This document shows positions 11,663-20,449 of a stretch of DNA of 64,000 nucleotides, in pieces. The notes under the pieces were generated by a model, which did not search any database, was not told the origin of the DNA, and worked only from the letters and a program-made list of their open reading frames with translations. The stretch covers positions 1,054,001-1,118,000 of the forward strand of contig NZ_AHOO02000005.1 of the NCBI RefSeq assembly GCF_000244755.1, written 5' to 3'. This stretch comes from Leptospira licerasiae serovar Varillal str. VAR 010 (lineage in GTDB: Bacteria > Spirochaetota > Leptospiria > Leptospirales > Leptospiraceae). Position numbers and translations under genes: made by a program. The first letter of the stretch is position 1; every line of letters begins with the position of its first letter.

Positions 11663-12546
11663 GCAGAGATCTCAGTTCCTCTATTGGCTCCTTCTCCCAT
11701 CCATAAAAATAAACGGCGGATCCTGTACAAATAGGCAGCTTCCGCCCTTTCTAACATTCCGTCCGGAACGTTAGGAAATTCATATTCCCTGATGTTTCTG
11801 GGACTTCCCGACCAATCGATTGCTTGGAAGAACGAATCCTTAGGGGGAGAGGCGAGAGCAAGCCTATCTCTCAAAAAAAGAAGAAGATCCTTATGTTCAA
11901 AGAAGGCCCTAGCGATATCCTTCAAACCGGTCGCCAAATTTTGGTACACATTTTCCTTGTTAAAATCTATCAAACAAAAGCTGAGGGGAAAATAAGGAGT
12001 TCCTAAAAGACTTTTCATTTTAGGAACAAGTTCTCTGATAGAAAATGATTCGGAGTCCAAGACTAAAACTCCAGGCTTGGTCTCCTTTAACATATTAGGA
12101 AGTCCTAATATATCTTTGCACCAATGAGCGTTCGATCCGCAGGCTCTAAGTAGGGATCTATATTTGGAAAAAAGATCCGAGCTTTGTGTGAGCACTACCA
12201 TTTCCGGATGTAGAGGTTTTGAAAATTTAAAGAATGGAAATTCTTCTAATGGAAAGGAATTCAGATCGTAGATACGGTTTGCTCCGGCTCTGATAAACGA
12301 ATTCTTTTCTTCTGCATCGAATCTTCCGATCAGACTAACTTCTCTAGACCAATCCCCCGCGGAACGGATATCCTCCGGACTTGCATCCTTTTTCCAAACT
12401 AAAACTTCTTTAGTGGTGGAGGGGAATCCGGAACTTCTTACCCATTCTAGATTCTCTATCCCCTTCCACTTTAATAAAGCGATTAGGAACTCTTGTTCAT
12501 CCGAGCTGAGTCGGTGCAGAAGTAAGGCATCGGATAGTAAGTTCAT
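11659..12546 (-). CDS. Hypothetical protein, 295 residues
   Basis: I do not recognise the family. The ATG at 12544-12546 has AAAGAG just upstream. The protein is soluble, with Leptospira-like codon use. The alternation of hydrophobic strands and helices (GVLVLDSESFSIRELVPKM, FPLSFCLIDF) recalls a receiver-like alpha/beta fold, but the acidic pocket of a response regulator is not evident. It overlaps the convergent DsbA gene by four bases. Confidence 0.6.
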   Translation of the reverse strand: MNLLSDALLLHRLSSDEQEFLIALLKWKGIENLEWVRSSGFPSTTKEVLVWKKDASPEDIRSAGDWSREVSLIGRFDAEEKNSFIRAGANRIYDLNSFPLEEFPFFKFSKPLHPEMVVLTQSSDLFSKYRSLLRACGSNAHWCKDILGLPNMLKETKPGVLVLDSESFSIRELVPKMKSLLGTPYFPLSFCLIDFNKENVYQNLATGLKDIARAFFEHKDLLLFLRDRLALASPPKDSFFQAIDWSGSPRNIREYEFPNVPDGMLERAEAAYLYRIRRLFLWMGEGANRGTEISA

Positions 12547-12727
12547 CTCTTTACAAAGGACGGGTTTTTTCCTTGACCTTGGGGATTTTCGTCCGATCCT
12601 AGAATTGGTGCATTGCGGAAAACCCGCAACTAGAAAGGGGAATCGGAAAGAAAAACAAGTTTGCCTTCCTGGCGAACTGCTTTTGCGGGCTTGTCCTGAA
12701 AGCGTTGATTACGAGTAAAAACCAAGA

Positions 12728-13291
12728 ATGAAAGTTCTGAAAAGATACGCAAACAGAAGGCTGTACGATCCCGAAACCAGCAAAACGATTACTCTAGAAG
12801 ATGTCGCCGAGATGATTATCGCAGGCGAAGAGATCAAAGTGATCGATAATATGAGCGGTCAGGATATCACTCCTAAGATACTCGGCCAGACATTTCTTAA
12901 GGTAAGTTTGGGTCAGAGAAACGAAGAATTTTCCAACTACATGCTTTCCGCACTGATCCGAGAAACTGGCAAAGATATCAGCGCATTATTTGGCCGTTTG
13001 GTCTTGGGAGGAATAGGTCTTGCCTATCTAACCAAGGAAAAGATGGACAAGATCTTGCAAAGTATGGTGGCCTTGGGCGAACTTAGACTGGAAGAGGTCA
13101 AAGGTTACCGCGAGGACCTACTCACCCATTTGGCCCAAAGAGCGAGCGAAAACAGCGAACAGATCCAGGAAGACCTTAAAAAAGTGGGTCGAGAATTGGA
13201 AGAAGGCGGTGAAAAGGAATTGGCTGTCGAGGATCTATCGGAGAAAATTCGCAAGATTGCGGAAAGAGTCAAGGAAACCGAGTCCTTATAA
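12728..13291 (+). CDS. PhaR-like polyhydroxyalkanoate synthesis regulator (DNA-binding domain protein)
   Basis: The protein has 187 residues. The first 60 residues carry the PHA_gran_regulator signature [20 protein letters not shown], then [18 protein letters not shown] and [12 protein letters not shown] helical middle and a long acidic coiled-coil C-terminus (about 120-187) follow. PhaR proteins bind DNA and PHA granules and control phasin and PHA genes in other bacteria. No PHA synthase, phasin or depolymerase gene lies in this window, so its target here is unclear. Confidence 0.85.
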   Translation: MKVLKRYANRRLYDPETSKTITLEDVAEMIIAGEEIKVIDNMSGQDITPKILGQTFLKVSLGQRNEEFSNYMLSALIRETGKDISALFGRLVLGGIGLAYLTKEKMDKILQSMVALGELRLEEVKGYREDLLTHLAQRASENSEQIQEDLKKVGRELEEGGEKELAVEDLSEKIRKIAERVKETESL

Positions 13292-13359
13292 TCGGATTTG
13301 CGGCCTCCTAAAGTTAAGATCGACCTTACCAAATCCGATAAACAACATAGGGGGAACCC

Positions 13360-14235
13360 ATGTCGACCTTAAGAATCCTAGTCTTCGGAATCATATTATC
13401 ACTAACTACTCAGATCTCCGCAAAGGAAATGATCTATGAGAAGTTGGACCAATTGTTTTACGACCAAGTCGAAAAATTGCAGAGTGGCAATCTAGAAGAA
13501 CGGATCCAGGCTGCGGATTATCTAAAATTCGTAAGCAGTAAACTGGCTGTTCGTCCTCTTCTGAAGGCGTTAAAAGGAAATGTAAATGTTCCTAAGTCTG
13601 AGGAAAATTCCCCGACTTTAAAATTCACCATTGCCCAAGCTCTAGGAGCAATGGAGTCCGATATTGCCGGACCGGGAATGGTGGAAGAATTTAAAAAAAT
13701 TTCCGCTAACGTTCAAGAAGGCGACTACCCTGCATTCAGCTCACCGGAAGGTTATAATTTGGTGATCGCTGCGGGAGAGTTGATCCGAAATGTGGGACTT
13801 CTTCCTTATTCGAAAGAAAACCAAGAAGCGATCATAAACGCTCTAAATCATCCGAATTTTTATGTAAGAGCTTCTGCAGCGGACGGATTAAAAAATCTGA
13901 ACCGTAAAGATGCACTTTCTCAATTGAACTCGGCGATCGATAAGGAAAAAAATTCTTTTGCTAAGGTTGCTATCTTAAACGCGATCGTATATATCAACCG
14001 GATCGCGAACCAAAAGTTTTATGATCTATGCGCTTTCTTAAAAGATGAATCTCCTATGGTGCGTTACAGGGCTTCTATCGCAGTGGGAGAAGTGGATCTA
14101 AAGGCGGGAGAATATTCTCTCAGAGAAGCGTTACTCGTCGAACACGACAAAATGGTAAGAGAGCAGATCAAAAAAGACCTGGCGAGTGTGACCGGATTTA
14201 AGATGCCTGCGAATACTATCTTATTCACCGATTGA
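13360..14235 (+). CDS. HEAT-repeat protein with signal peptide
   Basis: The protein has 291 residues. The first 22 residues form a signal peptide (LRILVFGIILSLTTQISA). Helical HEAT/PBS-lyase-like repeats follow, for example RIQAADYLKFVSSKLAVRPLLKAL, YVRASAADGLKNLNRKDALSQL and MVRYRASIAVGEVDLKAGEYSL. The start at 13360 follows AGGGGGAACCC. The gene ends 26 bases before a clear terminator. It probably acts as a protein-binding scaffold outside the inner membrane; the partner is unknown. Confidence 0.75.
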   Translation: MSTLRILVFGIILSLTTQISAKEMIYEKLDQLFYDQVEKLQSGNLEERIQAADYLKFVSSKLAVRPLLKALKGNVNVPKSEENSPTLKFTIAQALGAMESDIAGPGMVEEFKKISANVQEGDYPAFSSPEGYNLVIAAGELIRNVGLLPYSKENQEAIINALNHPNFYVRASAADGLKNLNRKDALSQLNSAIDKEKNSFAKVAILNAIVYINRIANQKFYDLCAFLKDESPMVRYRASIAVGEVDLKAGEYSLREALLVEHDKMVREQIKKDLASVTGFKMPANTILFTD

Positions 14236-14260
14236 TATTTTTTAATCGTCTCATTGAAGT

Positions 14261-14295
14261 AAAAAGCCTCCGATTTCGGGGGCTTTTTTATTTTT
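14261..14295 (+). terminator. Rho-independent terminator after the HEAT-repeat gene
   Basis: The stem AAAAGCCTCC / GGGGGCTTTT (one G-T pair) with loop GATTTC is followed by TTATTTTT. It ends the plus-strand gene at 14235. Confidence 0.85.
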
Positions 14296-14328
14296 AGGAA
14301 GGGGAAGGAAGGGAGTAAATAAAACCCC

Positions 14329-14402
<74 letters not shown>

Positions 14403-14728
14403 GGTAATAGTCAGTATTTAGTCCTATAGCTCAGCGTAAAGCCTTTGTTGTCTCTAAAGCTTCCAGGAAGAAGTTTCCATCTTCTCCGACAGAAAGCTCC
14501 TCTCCGCATTTTTAGAAAAAGAAGAAGGTCTGGCGAATCCAAAATTCGCGGATTTGATTGCCGATTTTTCACAAAACGAATGTTATAAAAAAGACTTTCT
14601 GGAAAAAATTCCCTTCTTTTTCTGGCCGATTTCGAAATCGGCAAGGGTTTTCCGGGATCGGCGGGCGGATCGTTTTGCAAAGGTTTATAGTAAGTCTCAC
14701 GAAACCCGAAAAAAAAGGGGAGATAGAA
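14403..14728. other. 326-base gap with an 18-bp perfect palindrome and an unexplained open frame
   Basis: The stretch lies between tRNA-Val and the first PF10118 gene. It holds a perfect palindrome at 14625-14642 (arms GCCGATTTC / GAAATCGGC), 87 bases before the start codon. This could be an operator or a hairpin; no T run follows. One plus-strand frame is open from about 14452 to 14766 and passes through the palindrome. It has no ATG at its left end and no ribosome site, so it may be the remains of a gene. I see no RNA gene. Confidence 0.5.
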
Positions 14729-15580
14729 ATGTCAGTGAAGACAGAAAAAAAAGAACGGACTATTAAACCGATCAACGGTGATTCTCCAAGCGTTCGTAAG
14801 ATGGACTTTGAAGGGTTGGACCAATTATCAGATTATTATGTGGCTGGAAATTCTTTCCTAACCCATACGGTAAACGCTTACCATGTGATCTTTCCGGAAG
14901 GAGAAAGGTTTTTTATTAAGAGCGTAAAAGCTTTTGCAGATCAAGTCAAGGATCCTGCATTACAAAATAGTATTAAAGGTTTTATCGGACAAGAAGTACA
15001 ACACGGAAAAGAACATGAAAAAGCTCTGGAGATGTTGGTAAAACAAGGACGTCCAGTTTCGAAGATCCTGAATTTTTATGTAAAGACCGCTTATGGATTC
15101 TTCTGGCCGGTTTTGGAATTTATCTTCGGTAAAAAGTTGAAACTTGCAGTGACCGCCGGTTTGGAACATTATACCGCTTCTTTGGGAGAAGTGACTCTAA
15201 GATTCGGACTTCATGAACAAGCGGAAGGAGAAATGAGAAACCTCCTTCTTTGGCATGCGTGCGAAGAAATAGAGCATAAGTCTGTTGCATATGATGTTCT
15301 TCAGACGGTTTCCAAAAGTTATATTCTAAGGACTTTAGGGTTTATCGTAGCTTCCATCATGTTCTGGGGTTACGCTTTCACCCTTCAGCATATGTTTATC
15401 TTTTCTGATCCGAAGATCGGATTCAAAAGATATTTTTCGGACCTTATCTCTGCGCGTTCTTATGCAAGATTGATCGTTATAGAAGTCGGAAAATTGGCGC
15501 TCTTATATTTCAAACCCGGTTTCCACCCGAACCAAACCGGCGGTTATGATCTAGCAAACGCTGCGTTAGCGACTATTTAA
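14729..15580 (+). CDS. PF10118 'predicted metal-dependent hydrolase' family protein, copy 1
   Basis: The protein has 283 residues from the ATG at 14729, which follows AGGGGAGATAGAA; the frame is open further upstream but without a site. Ferritin-like metal motifs are GQEVQHGKEH at about 90-99 and WHACEEIEHKSVAYDV at about 173-188. One or two hydrophobic segments lie near 207-235 (TLGFIVASIMFWGYAF). The family is called metal-dependent hydrolase, but the E/H pattern fits a di-iron four-helix protein; the reaction is not established. The next gene is a close paralogue 12 bases downstream, so this is a tandem duplication in one operon. Confidence 0.8.
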   Translation: MSVKTEKKERTIKPINGDSPSVRKMDFEGLDQLSDYYVAGNSFLTHTVNAYHVIFPEGERFFIKSVKAFADQVKDPALQNSIKGFIGQEVQHGKEHEKALEMLVKQGRPVSKILNFYVKTAYGFFWPVLEFIFGKKLKLAVTAGLEHYTASLGEVTLRFGLHEQAEGEMRNLLLWHACEEIEHKSVAYDVLQTVSKSYILRTLGFIVASIMFWGYAFTLQHMFIFSDPKIGFKRYFSDLISARSYARLIVIEVGKLALLYFKPGFHPNQTGGYDLANAALATI

Positions 15581-15592
15581 TAGGAGAATACA

Positions 15593-16438
15593 ATGAATAC
15601 ACAAAGTAAGAATAAAAATCTAAAATCAATAGATGCGAATTCTCCTACCGTTCGTAAGATGAATTTCGAAGGTCTAGAAAATTTACCGGACCATTATATC
15701 GCAAATAACTCGTTCATGACTCACACTGTGAATGCGTATCATATTCTATTTCCGGAAGGAGAAAGATTTTTTATTAAGAGTGTAAAAGCTTTTGCGGATC
15801 AAGTAAAAGATCCGGGACTTTCTTCCAGGGTAAAATCCTTTATCGGACAAGAAGTTCAACATGGAAAAGAGCATGAAAAGATCCTAGAGATCTTAAAAGG
15901 CCAAGGAAGGCCTATCACTCTTATGGAGAAGGTCTATAAATGGACTGCTTTCGGTTTTTTCTTGCCTGTGTTTGAATTTTTCTTCGGTAAAAAACTGAAA
16001 CTCGCGGTGACTGCTGGATTGGAACATTATACCGCAAGTATGGCTGAAATTTCCATCCGAAATAATTTCCATGATGATGCATACGGAGATATGAGAAGTC
16101 TACTTCTTTGGCATGCGTGCGAAGAGATAGAGCATAAGTCTGTCGCATATGACGTTCTTCAGACGGTTTCTAAAAGTCATTTCCTGAGAATCATGGGATT
16201 CATCGTAGCATCCTTCATGTTCTGGGGATATGCTTTAAGCCTGCAACATTGGTTCTTAATTACCGATAAGAAAGTGGGATTCCGTAAATACTTCCAAGAT
16301 ATGAAGTCTGCACGTAAGATCGGAAGGATCTTATATCCGCAACTTTTCAGTGCGGCGCTTTTATATTTCAAAAAAGATTTTCATCCGGACCAAACAGGCG
16401 GATACGAGCTTGCGAATGCGGCTCTGATAACTATCTAG
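15593..16438 (+). CDS. PF10118 'predicted metal-dependent hydrolase' family protein, copy 2
   Basis: The protein has 281 residues and is closely similar to copy 1 along its whole length. It keeps the GQEVQHGKEHEKILEIL and WHACEEIEHKSVAYDVLQTV motifs and the C-terminal HPDQTGGYELANAAL segment. It differs more in the loop after the first helix bundle (DDAYGDMRS instead of EQAEGEMRN) and near the membrane segment. An ATAGGAGAATACA site precedes the ATG. The operon ends at a strong terminator at 16462-16503. Both copies retain every visible metal-type residue, so both are likely active. Confidence 0.8.
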   Translation: MNTQSKNKNLKSIDANSPTVRKMNFEGLENLPDHYIANNSFMTHTVNAYHILFPEGERFFIKSVKAFADQVKDPGLSSRVKSFIGQEVQHGKEHEKILEILKGQGRPITLMEKVYKWTAFGFFLPVFEFFFGKKLKLAVTAGLEHYTASMAEISIRNNFHDDAYGDMRSLLLWHACEEIEHKSVAYDVLQTVSKSHFLRIMGFIVASFMFWGYALSLQHWFLITDKKVGFRKYFQDMKSARKIGRILYPQLFSAALLYFKKDFHPDQTGGYELANAALITI

Positions 16439-16461
16439 CACCCATCCAATCACTTTGCTCC

Positions 16462-16503
16462 CCGCTTCCCGTGCTCCGAAAGGAGTCGGGAGGCGGTTTT
16501 TTT
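16462..16503 (+). terminator. Rho-independent terminator after the PF10118 pair
   Basis: The interrupted stem CCGC-CCCG-CTCC pairs with GGAG-CGGG-GCGG around a GAAA tetraloop and is followed by seven T. It also lies next to the end of the convergent YCII gene. Confidence 0.85.
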
Positions 16504-16505
16504 CT

Positions 16506-16802
16506 TTAGCCTTCCAGCCAATTTTTGAGGAATGTTTGGTGTTTTACCGGATGGAACTCTGTGTATTTATAATTTGCATAACCTAATTTTGCGAAAGGAT
16601 CGTCTTTCATTATTTCGCTGATCTTTTCTAAGGAGATAGATTTTGCTATGATCATTCCGCCGTTTCTTGGTTCTTTCGGTCCGGAAAGCAGAAGGGTCCC
16701 AACATCATACAAGGTTTGTAAAAACTCTCTATGAGCAGGGACCGCTTGGTCTAGTTTTTCGAGTGGTACTAAATATTCTAATTCGATCAGGAAAAATTTC
16801 AT
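16506..16802 (-). CDS. YCII-family protein
   Basis: The protein has 98 residues, the usual size for YciI-like dimeric alpha-beta barrel proteins. Typical pattern: FLIELEYLVPLEKLDQAVPAH, then a hydrophobic GTLLLSGPKEPRNGGMIIAK, and the DDPFAKLGYANYKYTEFHPV end, which holds the conserved Asp-Pro. The function of most members is unknown; some act as dehalogenase-like or dehydratase enzymes. It is a single gene, converging on the PF10118 operon. Confidence 0.8.
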   Translation of the reverse strand: MKFFLIELEYLVPLEKLDQAVPAHREFLQTLYDVGTLLLSGPKEPRNGGMIIAKSISLEKISEIMKDDPFAKLGYANYKYTEFHPVKHQTFLKNWLEG

Positions 16803-16865
16803 TCTGGAAATAAACTTGCCAGCTTACTTTAAAAAGCAATTCCCAATCGTTTTAGATAGAAATTT

Positions 16866-17951
16866 TTAGGTGGTCGCAGTTTCCAACTCAGGTTCGGACT
16901 CATCCTCGTCGTTGAACGCTTCCGAGTAGGTCATCCATTTTCCGGTATCCGGGTCCATAAGCTTACATTTGGATGTGGACTCCAAATAATCTTTCCAAAT
17001 GGATTTTCTTTCCACAACGTAAGGTCCGTAATGTACTTTGATCTCTTCTAAGGCTTGGCCTAATTTATAGAAAGGGATTTTCATATGAACATGATGAGGA
17101 GAGTGAATGAAAATATTATGCATAAAAAAGTTCAGTAGTTTAGGCACATGATAATTTACTGTCCCTCTCATTTGTCCGTAAAAAGGAGTCCAGTCATTCG
17201 CGTCTTTCCAAGGAACTTCCGGACGGATGTGATGAACATATACGGTAATTCCGATGAAATAATTCCAAGAAATAAAGGGAAGAAGCCAAACTTTTAAGAA
17301 AAACCAAGTTCCAAGCCCTAAATCGAATCCGTTTGGAGTGTTCCCGCCGAAATAAAAAACCGCTCCCGCTGAACCGAATGCAAAGGTAAGCATGAGCAAT
17401 TTATCTCTAAGAGCTTCTTTCATTGGAGCAGTAAAAAGGACCATTCCTTTTAGCCAGATCTCCACTAGATAATAGATGCCTCCGCCGAACGCGGACCAGG
17501 AAAGCCTATGGAATGCCTTTCTGAATATTCCGAAATTTTTATATTGTTCGGGAGTTACCGGATGCCATACGAAATCTCCCTTTAGTTTGATCGTATGTCC
17601 GTGATGGACTCGATTATGTCCATATCCCCATTGATTGTAGGCATGAAGTGAGGGAAGCATTGCGATCTGTCCGATCCAATAGGAAAGTTTTTCACTTTTG
17701 AATAAGGCGCCATGACATGCGTCATGACCGATAATAAAGAGAGAAGCGATGCTTAAGCCCGCAAATACCCAAAGAAAAGGAAGATAATACCAAGTTTCGA
17801 CATTCCAAAGCAGGAACATAGTGACCGAGAAAAAAAATAGATCTCGGAAAAAATATAAGATCCCTAGATAACTAGGATTGTCGAAGCTGCTATCGGAGAT
17901 AATCTCCCTTACACTTCCAAGAGTTTCTTTCATTTCTGTATTCTTTTTCAT
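16866..17951 (-). CDS. Membrane fatty acid desaturase
   Basis: The protein has 361 residues and four or more membrane helices. It has the three His boxes of di-iron membrane desaturases: HDACHG at 76-81, HNRVHHGHT at 112-120, and HSPHHVHMKIPFY at about 285-297. It would introduce a cis double bond into acyl chains of membrane lipids. AGGATAAAAG precedes the ATG at 17949-17951. The acidic C-terminal tail (NDEDESEPELETATT) is unusual but not catalytic. No redox partner gene is adjacent. Confidence 0.9.
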   Translation of the reverse strand: MKKNTEMKETLGSVREIISDSSFDNPSYLGILYFFRDLFFFSVTMFLLWNVETWYYLPFLWVFAGLSIASLFIIGHDACHGALFKSEKLSYWIGQIAMLPSLHAYNQWGYGHNRVHHGHTIKLKGDFVWHPVTPEQYKNFGIFRKAFHRLSWSAFGGGIYYLVEIWLKGMVLFTAPMKEALRDKLLMLTFAFGSAGAVFYFGGNTPNGFDLGLGTWFFLKVWLLPFISWNYFIGITVYVHHIRPEVPWKDANDWTPFYGQMRGTVNYHVPKLLNFFMHNIFIHSPHHVHMKIPFYKLGQALEEIKVHYGPYVVERKSIWKDYLESTSKCKLMDPDTGKWMTYSEAFNDEDESEPELETATT

Positions 17952-18063
17952 CTTTTATCCTATGTTCCTATAACTAGGAGGTTTTTTTACGGATTGTTAG
18001 ATGAGAGCAGATCATATTCGCTTTGTTGCAGAAAAAAATCGGGATTCAAAATAATTCTACGAT

Positions 18064-19347
18064 TCAAGATCTAAAGAGCGGTATATCTCTCTTAAAATAA
18101 GAGAAAAATAAGTCCTCTGCGGTTTCCCTACTTGAACCTGTCTTTTTACCTAAGATAATGAGACAATCTTTGGCTCTGGAAAGTGCAACGTATAGGACTC
18201 TATGTTCTTCTTCTCTGATTTGTTCCGGAGAATCTTTTCTGAGATTCCAGCCGTCGGCTAAATCCACGATCACAGTGTGGAATTCCAGACCTTTGGCGGA
18301 ATGAATTGTGAGTAATAGTTCAGGTGGAACTCCTGCACGTAAATATTCCCTGATCCTATGATTGGAACGGCATAATATTCTCAATTCTCCTTCACTTCGC
18401 TTATACAATTCTCCCAAATAAGCGAATAACTCCGGGATCTTATCTATTTTGATCCTAGAAACGACAGCTTTTCCTTTACGATGGGCGATCACTTTCTTCT
18501 CTATTTTGTTCTTATTTTTGGAAATAGGTATGGAAGAAGTGTCTACGATCTTCGGTAGAGATCTATAATTCGTATTCAGAAATTTTCGGGTGCAGGGCCG
18601 GAACATTTCAGGAAAATTCAAAAAATTGAATATATCCGCATTCCTGAAGGAGTATATACTTTGACTATCATCTCCAACTACCAAAATTCTGGAATGTTCT
18701 GAAAGTAATCTCAAAAATCTAAGTTGTTCCGGGTCTGTGTCTTGGAATTCATCTACTAAGATCCTTTTTAAACTTTTTTTCGGACTTTCCGTCCAGGCTT
18801 CTCCGTTTTCTAGAGAATCCAAAAATATAGAGACCAAATCGTCAAGGTCCAGTTTTCCTTCTTTTCGTTTGAAGTTTTTGTAATCTTCTAATAACGGATT
18901 TTTCCAAGTTTGGGGAAAATTGGAGGGTAATGTAGAAGTTTCGATCAGAAGCCTATACGGAACTCCTCCGATAAAGTCCGATTCCTTACGGAACCATTCT
19001 CTAAAAAACCGATTTTTTTCGGAAGAGGTTAGAATGGAGGGTCTTTTGTTCTTAAAATCAGGATGCCAAGTGATCAGCGCTCTTAAACAGAATGCATGGA
19101 ACGTATGAACTCTTACAGAATCTATATTAGTTTTCTTTTTGATTCTTTCTTTGATTTCACCCGCTGCTTTTCTGGTGAAACTTAGGACTAGTATTTCTTC
19201 TCCTCTTGAACCGTGATAGAGCTCATTTTGTACGACTCCTACTAAGGTGCTGGTCTTTCCAGACCCTGCTGCGGCTATTACTTGTAAAAATCTGGAACGA
19301 TCTTGTATGATCTCTTGTTGAGCTTCGCTGAATTGGGAAAGGTCCAT
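18064..19347 (-). CDS. Compact UvrD/Rep-type superfamily 1 DNA helicase
   Basis: The protein has 427 residues, much shorter than UvrD or Rep (about 670-720). All core motifs are in order: Walker A AAAGSGKT (Lys31), LSFTRKAAGEIKERI (Ia), VRVHTFHAF, LVDEFQDTDPEQ (II), VVGDDSQSIYSFRNAD (III), TIHSAKGLEFHTVIV (V) and LYVALSRAKDCLIIL (VI). The 1B and 2B subdomains are greatly reduced. It would unwind DNA 3' to 5' or act on repair intermediates; the exact job is not known. A single gene in its own unit. Confidence 0.85.
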   Translation of the reverse strand: MDLSQFSEAQQEIIQDRSRFLQVIAAAGSGKTSTLVGVVQNELYHGSRGEEILVLSFTRKAAGEIKERIKKKTNIDSVRVHTFHAFCLRALITWHPDFKNKRPSILTSSEKNRFFREWFRKESDFIGGVPYRLLIETSTLPSNFPQTWKNPLLEDYKNFKRKEGKLDLDDLVSIFLDSLENGEAWTESPKKSLKRILVDEFQDTDPEQLRFLRLLSEHSRILVVGDDSQSIYSFRNADIFNFLNFPEMFRPCTRKFLNTNYRSLPKIVDTSSIPISKNKNKIEKKVIAHRKGKAVVSRIKIDKIPELFAYLGELYKRSEGELRILCRSNHRIREYLRAGVPPELLLTIHSAKGLEFHTVIVDLADGWNLRKDSPEQIREEEHRVLYVALSRAKDCLIILGKKTGSSRETAEDLFFSYFKRDIPLFRS

Positions 19348-19410
19348 ACGGAACCGTTTCCCGAATTTTATTCAGCGCGCGTAATTTTTGGAAAGAAAGG
19401 ACCTTTTTCT

Positions 19411-20313
19411 TTATTTATCTCCGGAAGGAGGAAGATCTATAGCTTTAGGACCATCCGTCGGAGTATTTATGATCATAGGTAGAGAATCTTTCCCGGTTGG
19501 AACGAATAAAAGTTTCGTGTTCGGATTTTCGAAAGCTTTTAGTTGTATATATTGTTTTGTCAACTGGGCTGCGATCATCTTCTGAGCTTTTGCTCTCGCT
19601 TGTGCTTCGATTACCGTTGCTTGAGCGGTTCCTTCCGCTTCAATCACTGTGGATTTTGCTTTAGCTTCTGCGTGGATCACGGTGATTTCCGCGTCCTTCT
19701 TCGCTATATTGATCTCGAACTTCATCTGCTCTTGTTCTTGCTCTTTAGTAAGTTTACCTTCTATCGCAGTCAGGATGGGGCGGCTATATTCTATGTCGTC
19801 TATGATCACATCGTCTATTTCTATATGTTTTCCTCTCAGCTTTTCTCCTAACGCCTGGCGAATGTCCTGAGAGACTTTAGGTGTTTCCTTAGAGATCCTG
19901 ATCATACTATACGCGGATAATGCGTTACGCACGGATGTCCTAAACTGAGGGCGTACCACTTTTTCATAATAATCCGGACCTATCTCTATCTGAAGATTAT
20001 AAATTTCCGAATGTACAGGTCTCAAGATAACCGCTGCCACTACATTGATGGTCAGATCATCTCTAGTAAGGACATCTACTTTTTCCTTATAGGAAGTCCA
20101 CTGGGTTTGGTACAATACTACATCGTTCCATGGGGCATAGAAATAGATTGCATTCGTTAATAAGTCCTTTTGGAGCCCGCTCGTTAAAAGGTGATATCTG
20201 AGTCCAGCCTCTCCCGGACGAATGTTCGTATAACAACCCGTTCCTGCGAGCAAGCTCATGGAAAGAAGGGCGAATAAACTCAAACTTTTTGTGAATAATT
20301 GAAACCTGGTCAT
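19411..20313 (-). CDS. SPFH/band 7 (prohibitin-like) domain lipoprotein
   Basis: The protein has 300 residues. The signal peptide ends in a lipobox SLLAGTGC (Cys27), so the protein is lipid anchored. An SPFH domain follows at about 30-190 (RPGEAGLRYHLL, DDLTINVVAAVILRP, RPQFRTSVRNALSAYS). After it comes a long Ala/Glu/Lys-rich coiled coil (FEINIAKKDAEITVIHAEAK) typical of prohibitins, and a proline-rich end. CGGAGATTTAT precedes the ATG. SPFH proteins form membrane rings and microdomains; a lipid-anchored form is unusual because most use an N-terminal membrane helix. Confidence 0.85.
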   Translation of the reverse strand: MTRFQLFTKSLSLFALLSMSLLAGTGCYTNIRPGEAGLRYHLLTSGLQKDLLTNAIYFYAPWNDVVLYQTQWTSYKEKVDVLTRDDLTINVVAAVILRPVHSEIYNLQIEIGPDYYEKVVRPQFRTSVRNALSAYSMIRISKETPKVSQDIRQALGEKLRGKHIEIDDVIIDDIEYSRPILTAIEGKLTKEQEQEQMKFEINIAKKDAEITVIHAEAKAKSTVIEAEGTAQATVIEAQARAKAQKMIAAQLTKQYIQLKAFENPNTKLLFVPTGKDSLPMIINTPTDGPKAIDLPPSGDK

Positions 20314-20449
20314 ATAAATCTCCGTAGGACCCGTGTTTAATTGGACCAGGTTCGGATTCGGAACGTTTCCTGTTCATACGAAATCGGAATGGACAACGAT
20401 GAAAAACGAATGTACGAAACTGTACTTTTGATTTGAATTGACCTAACGG

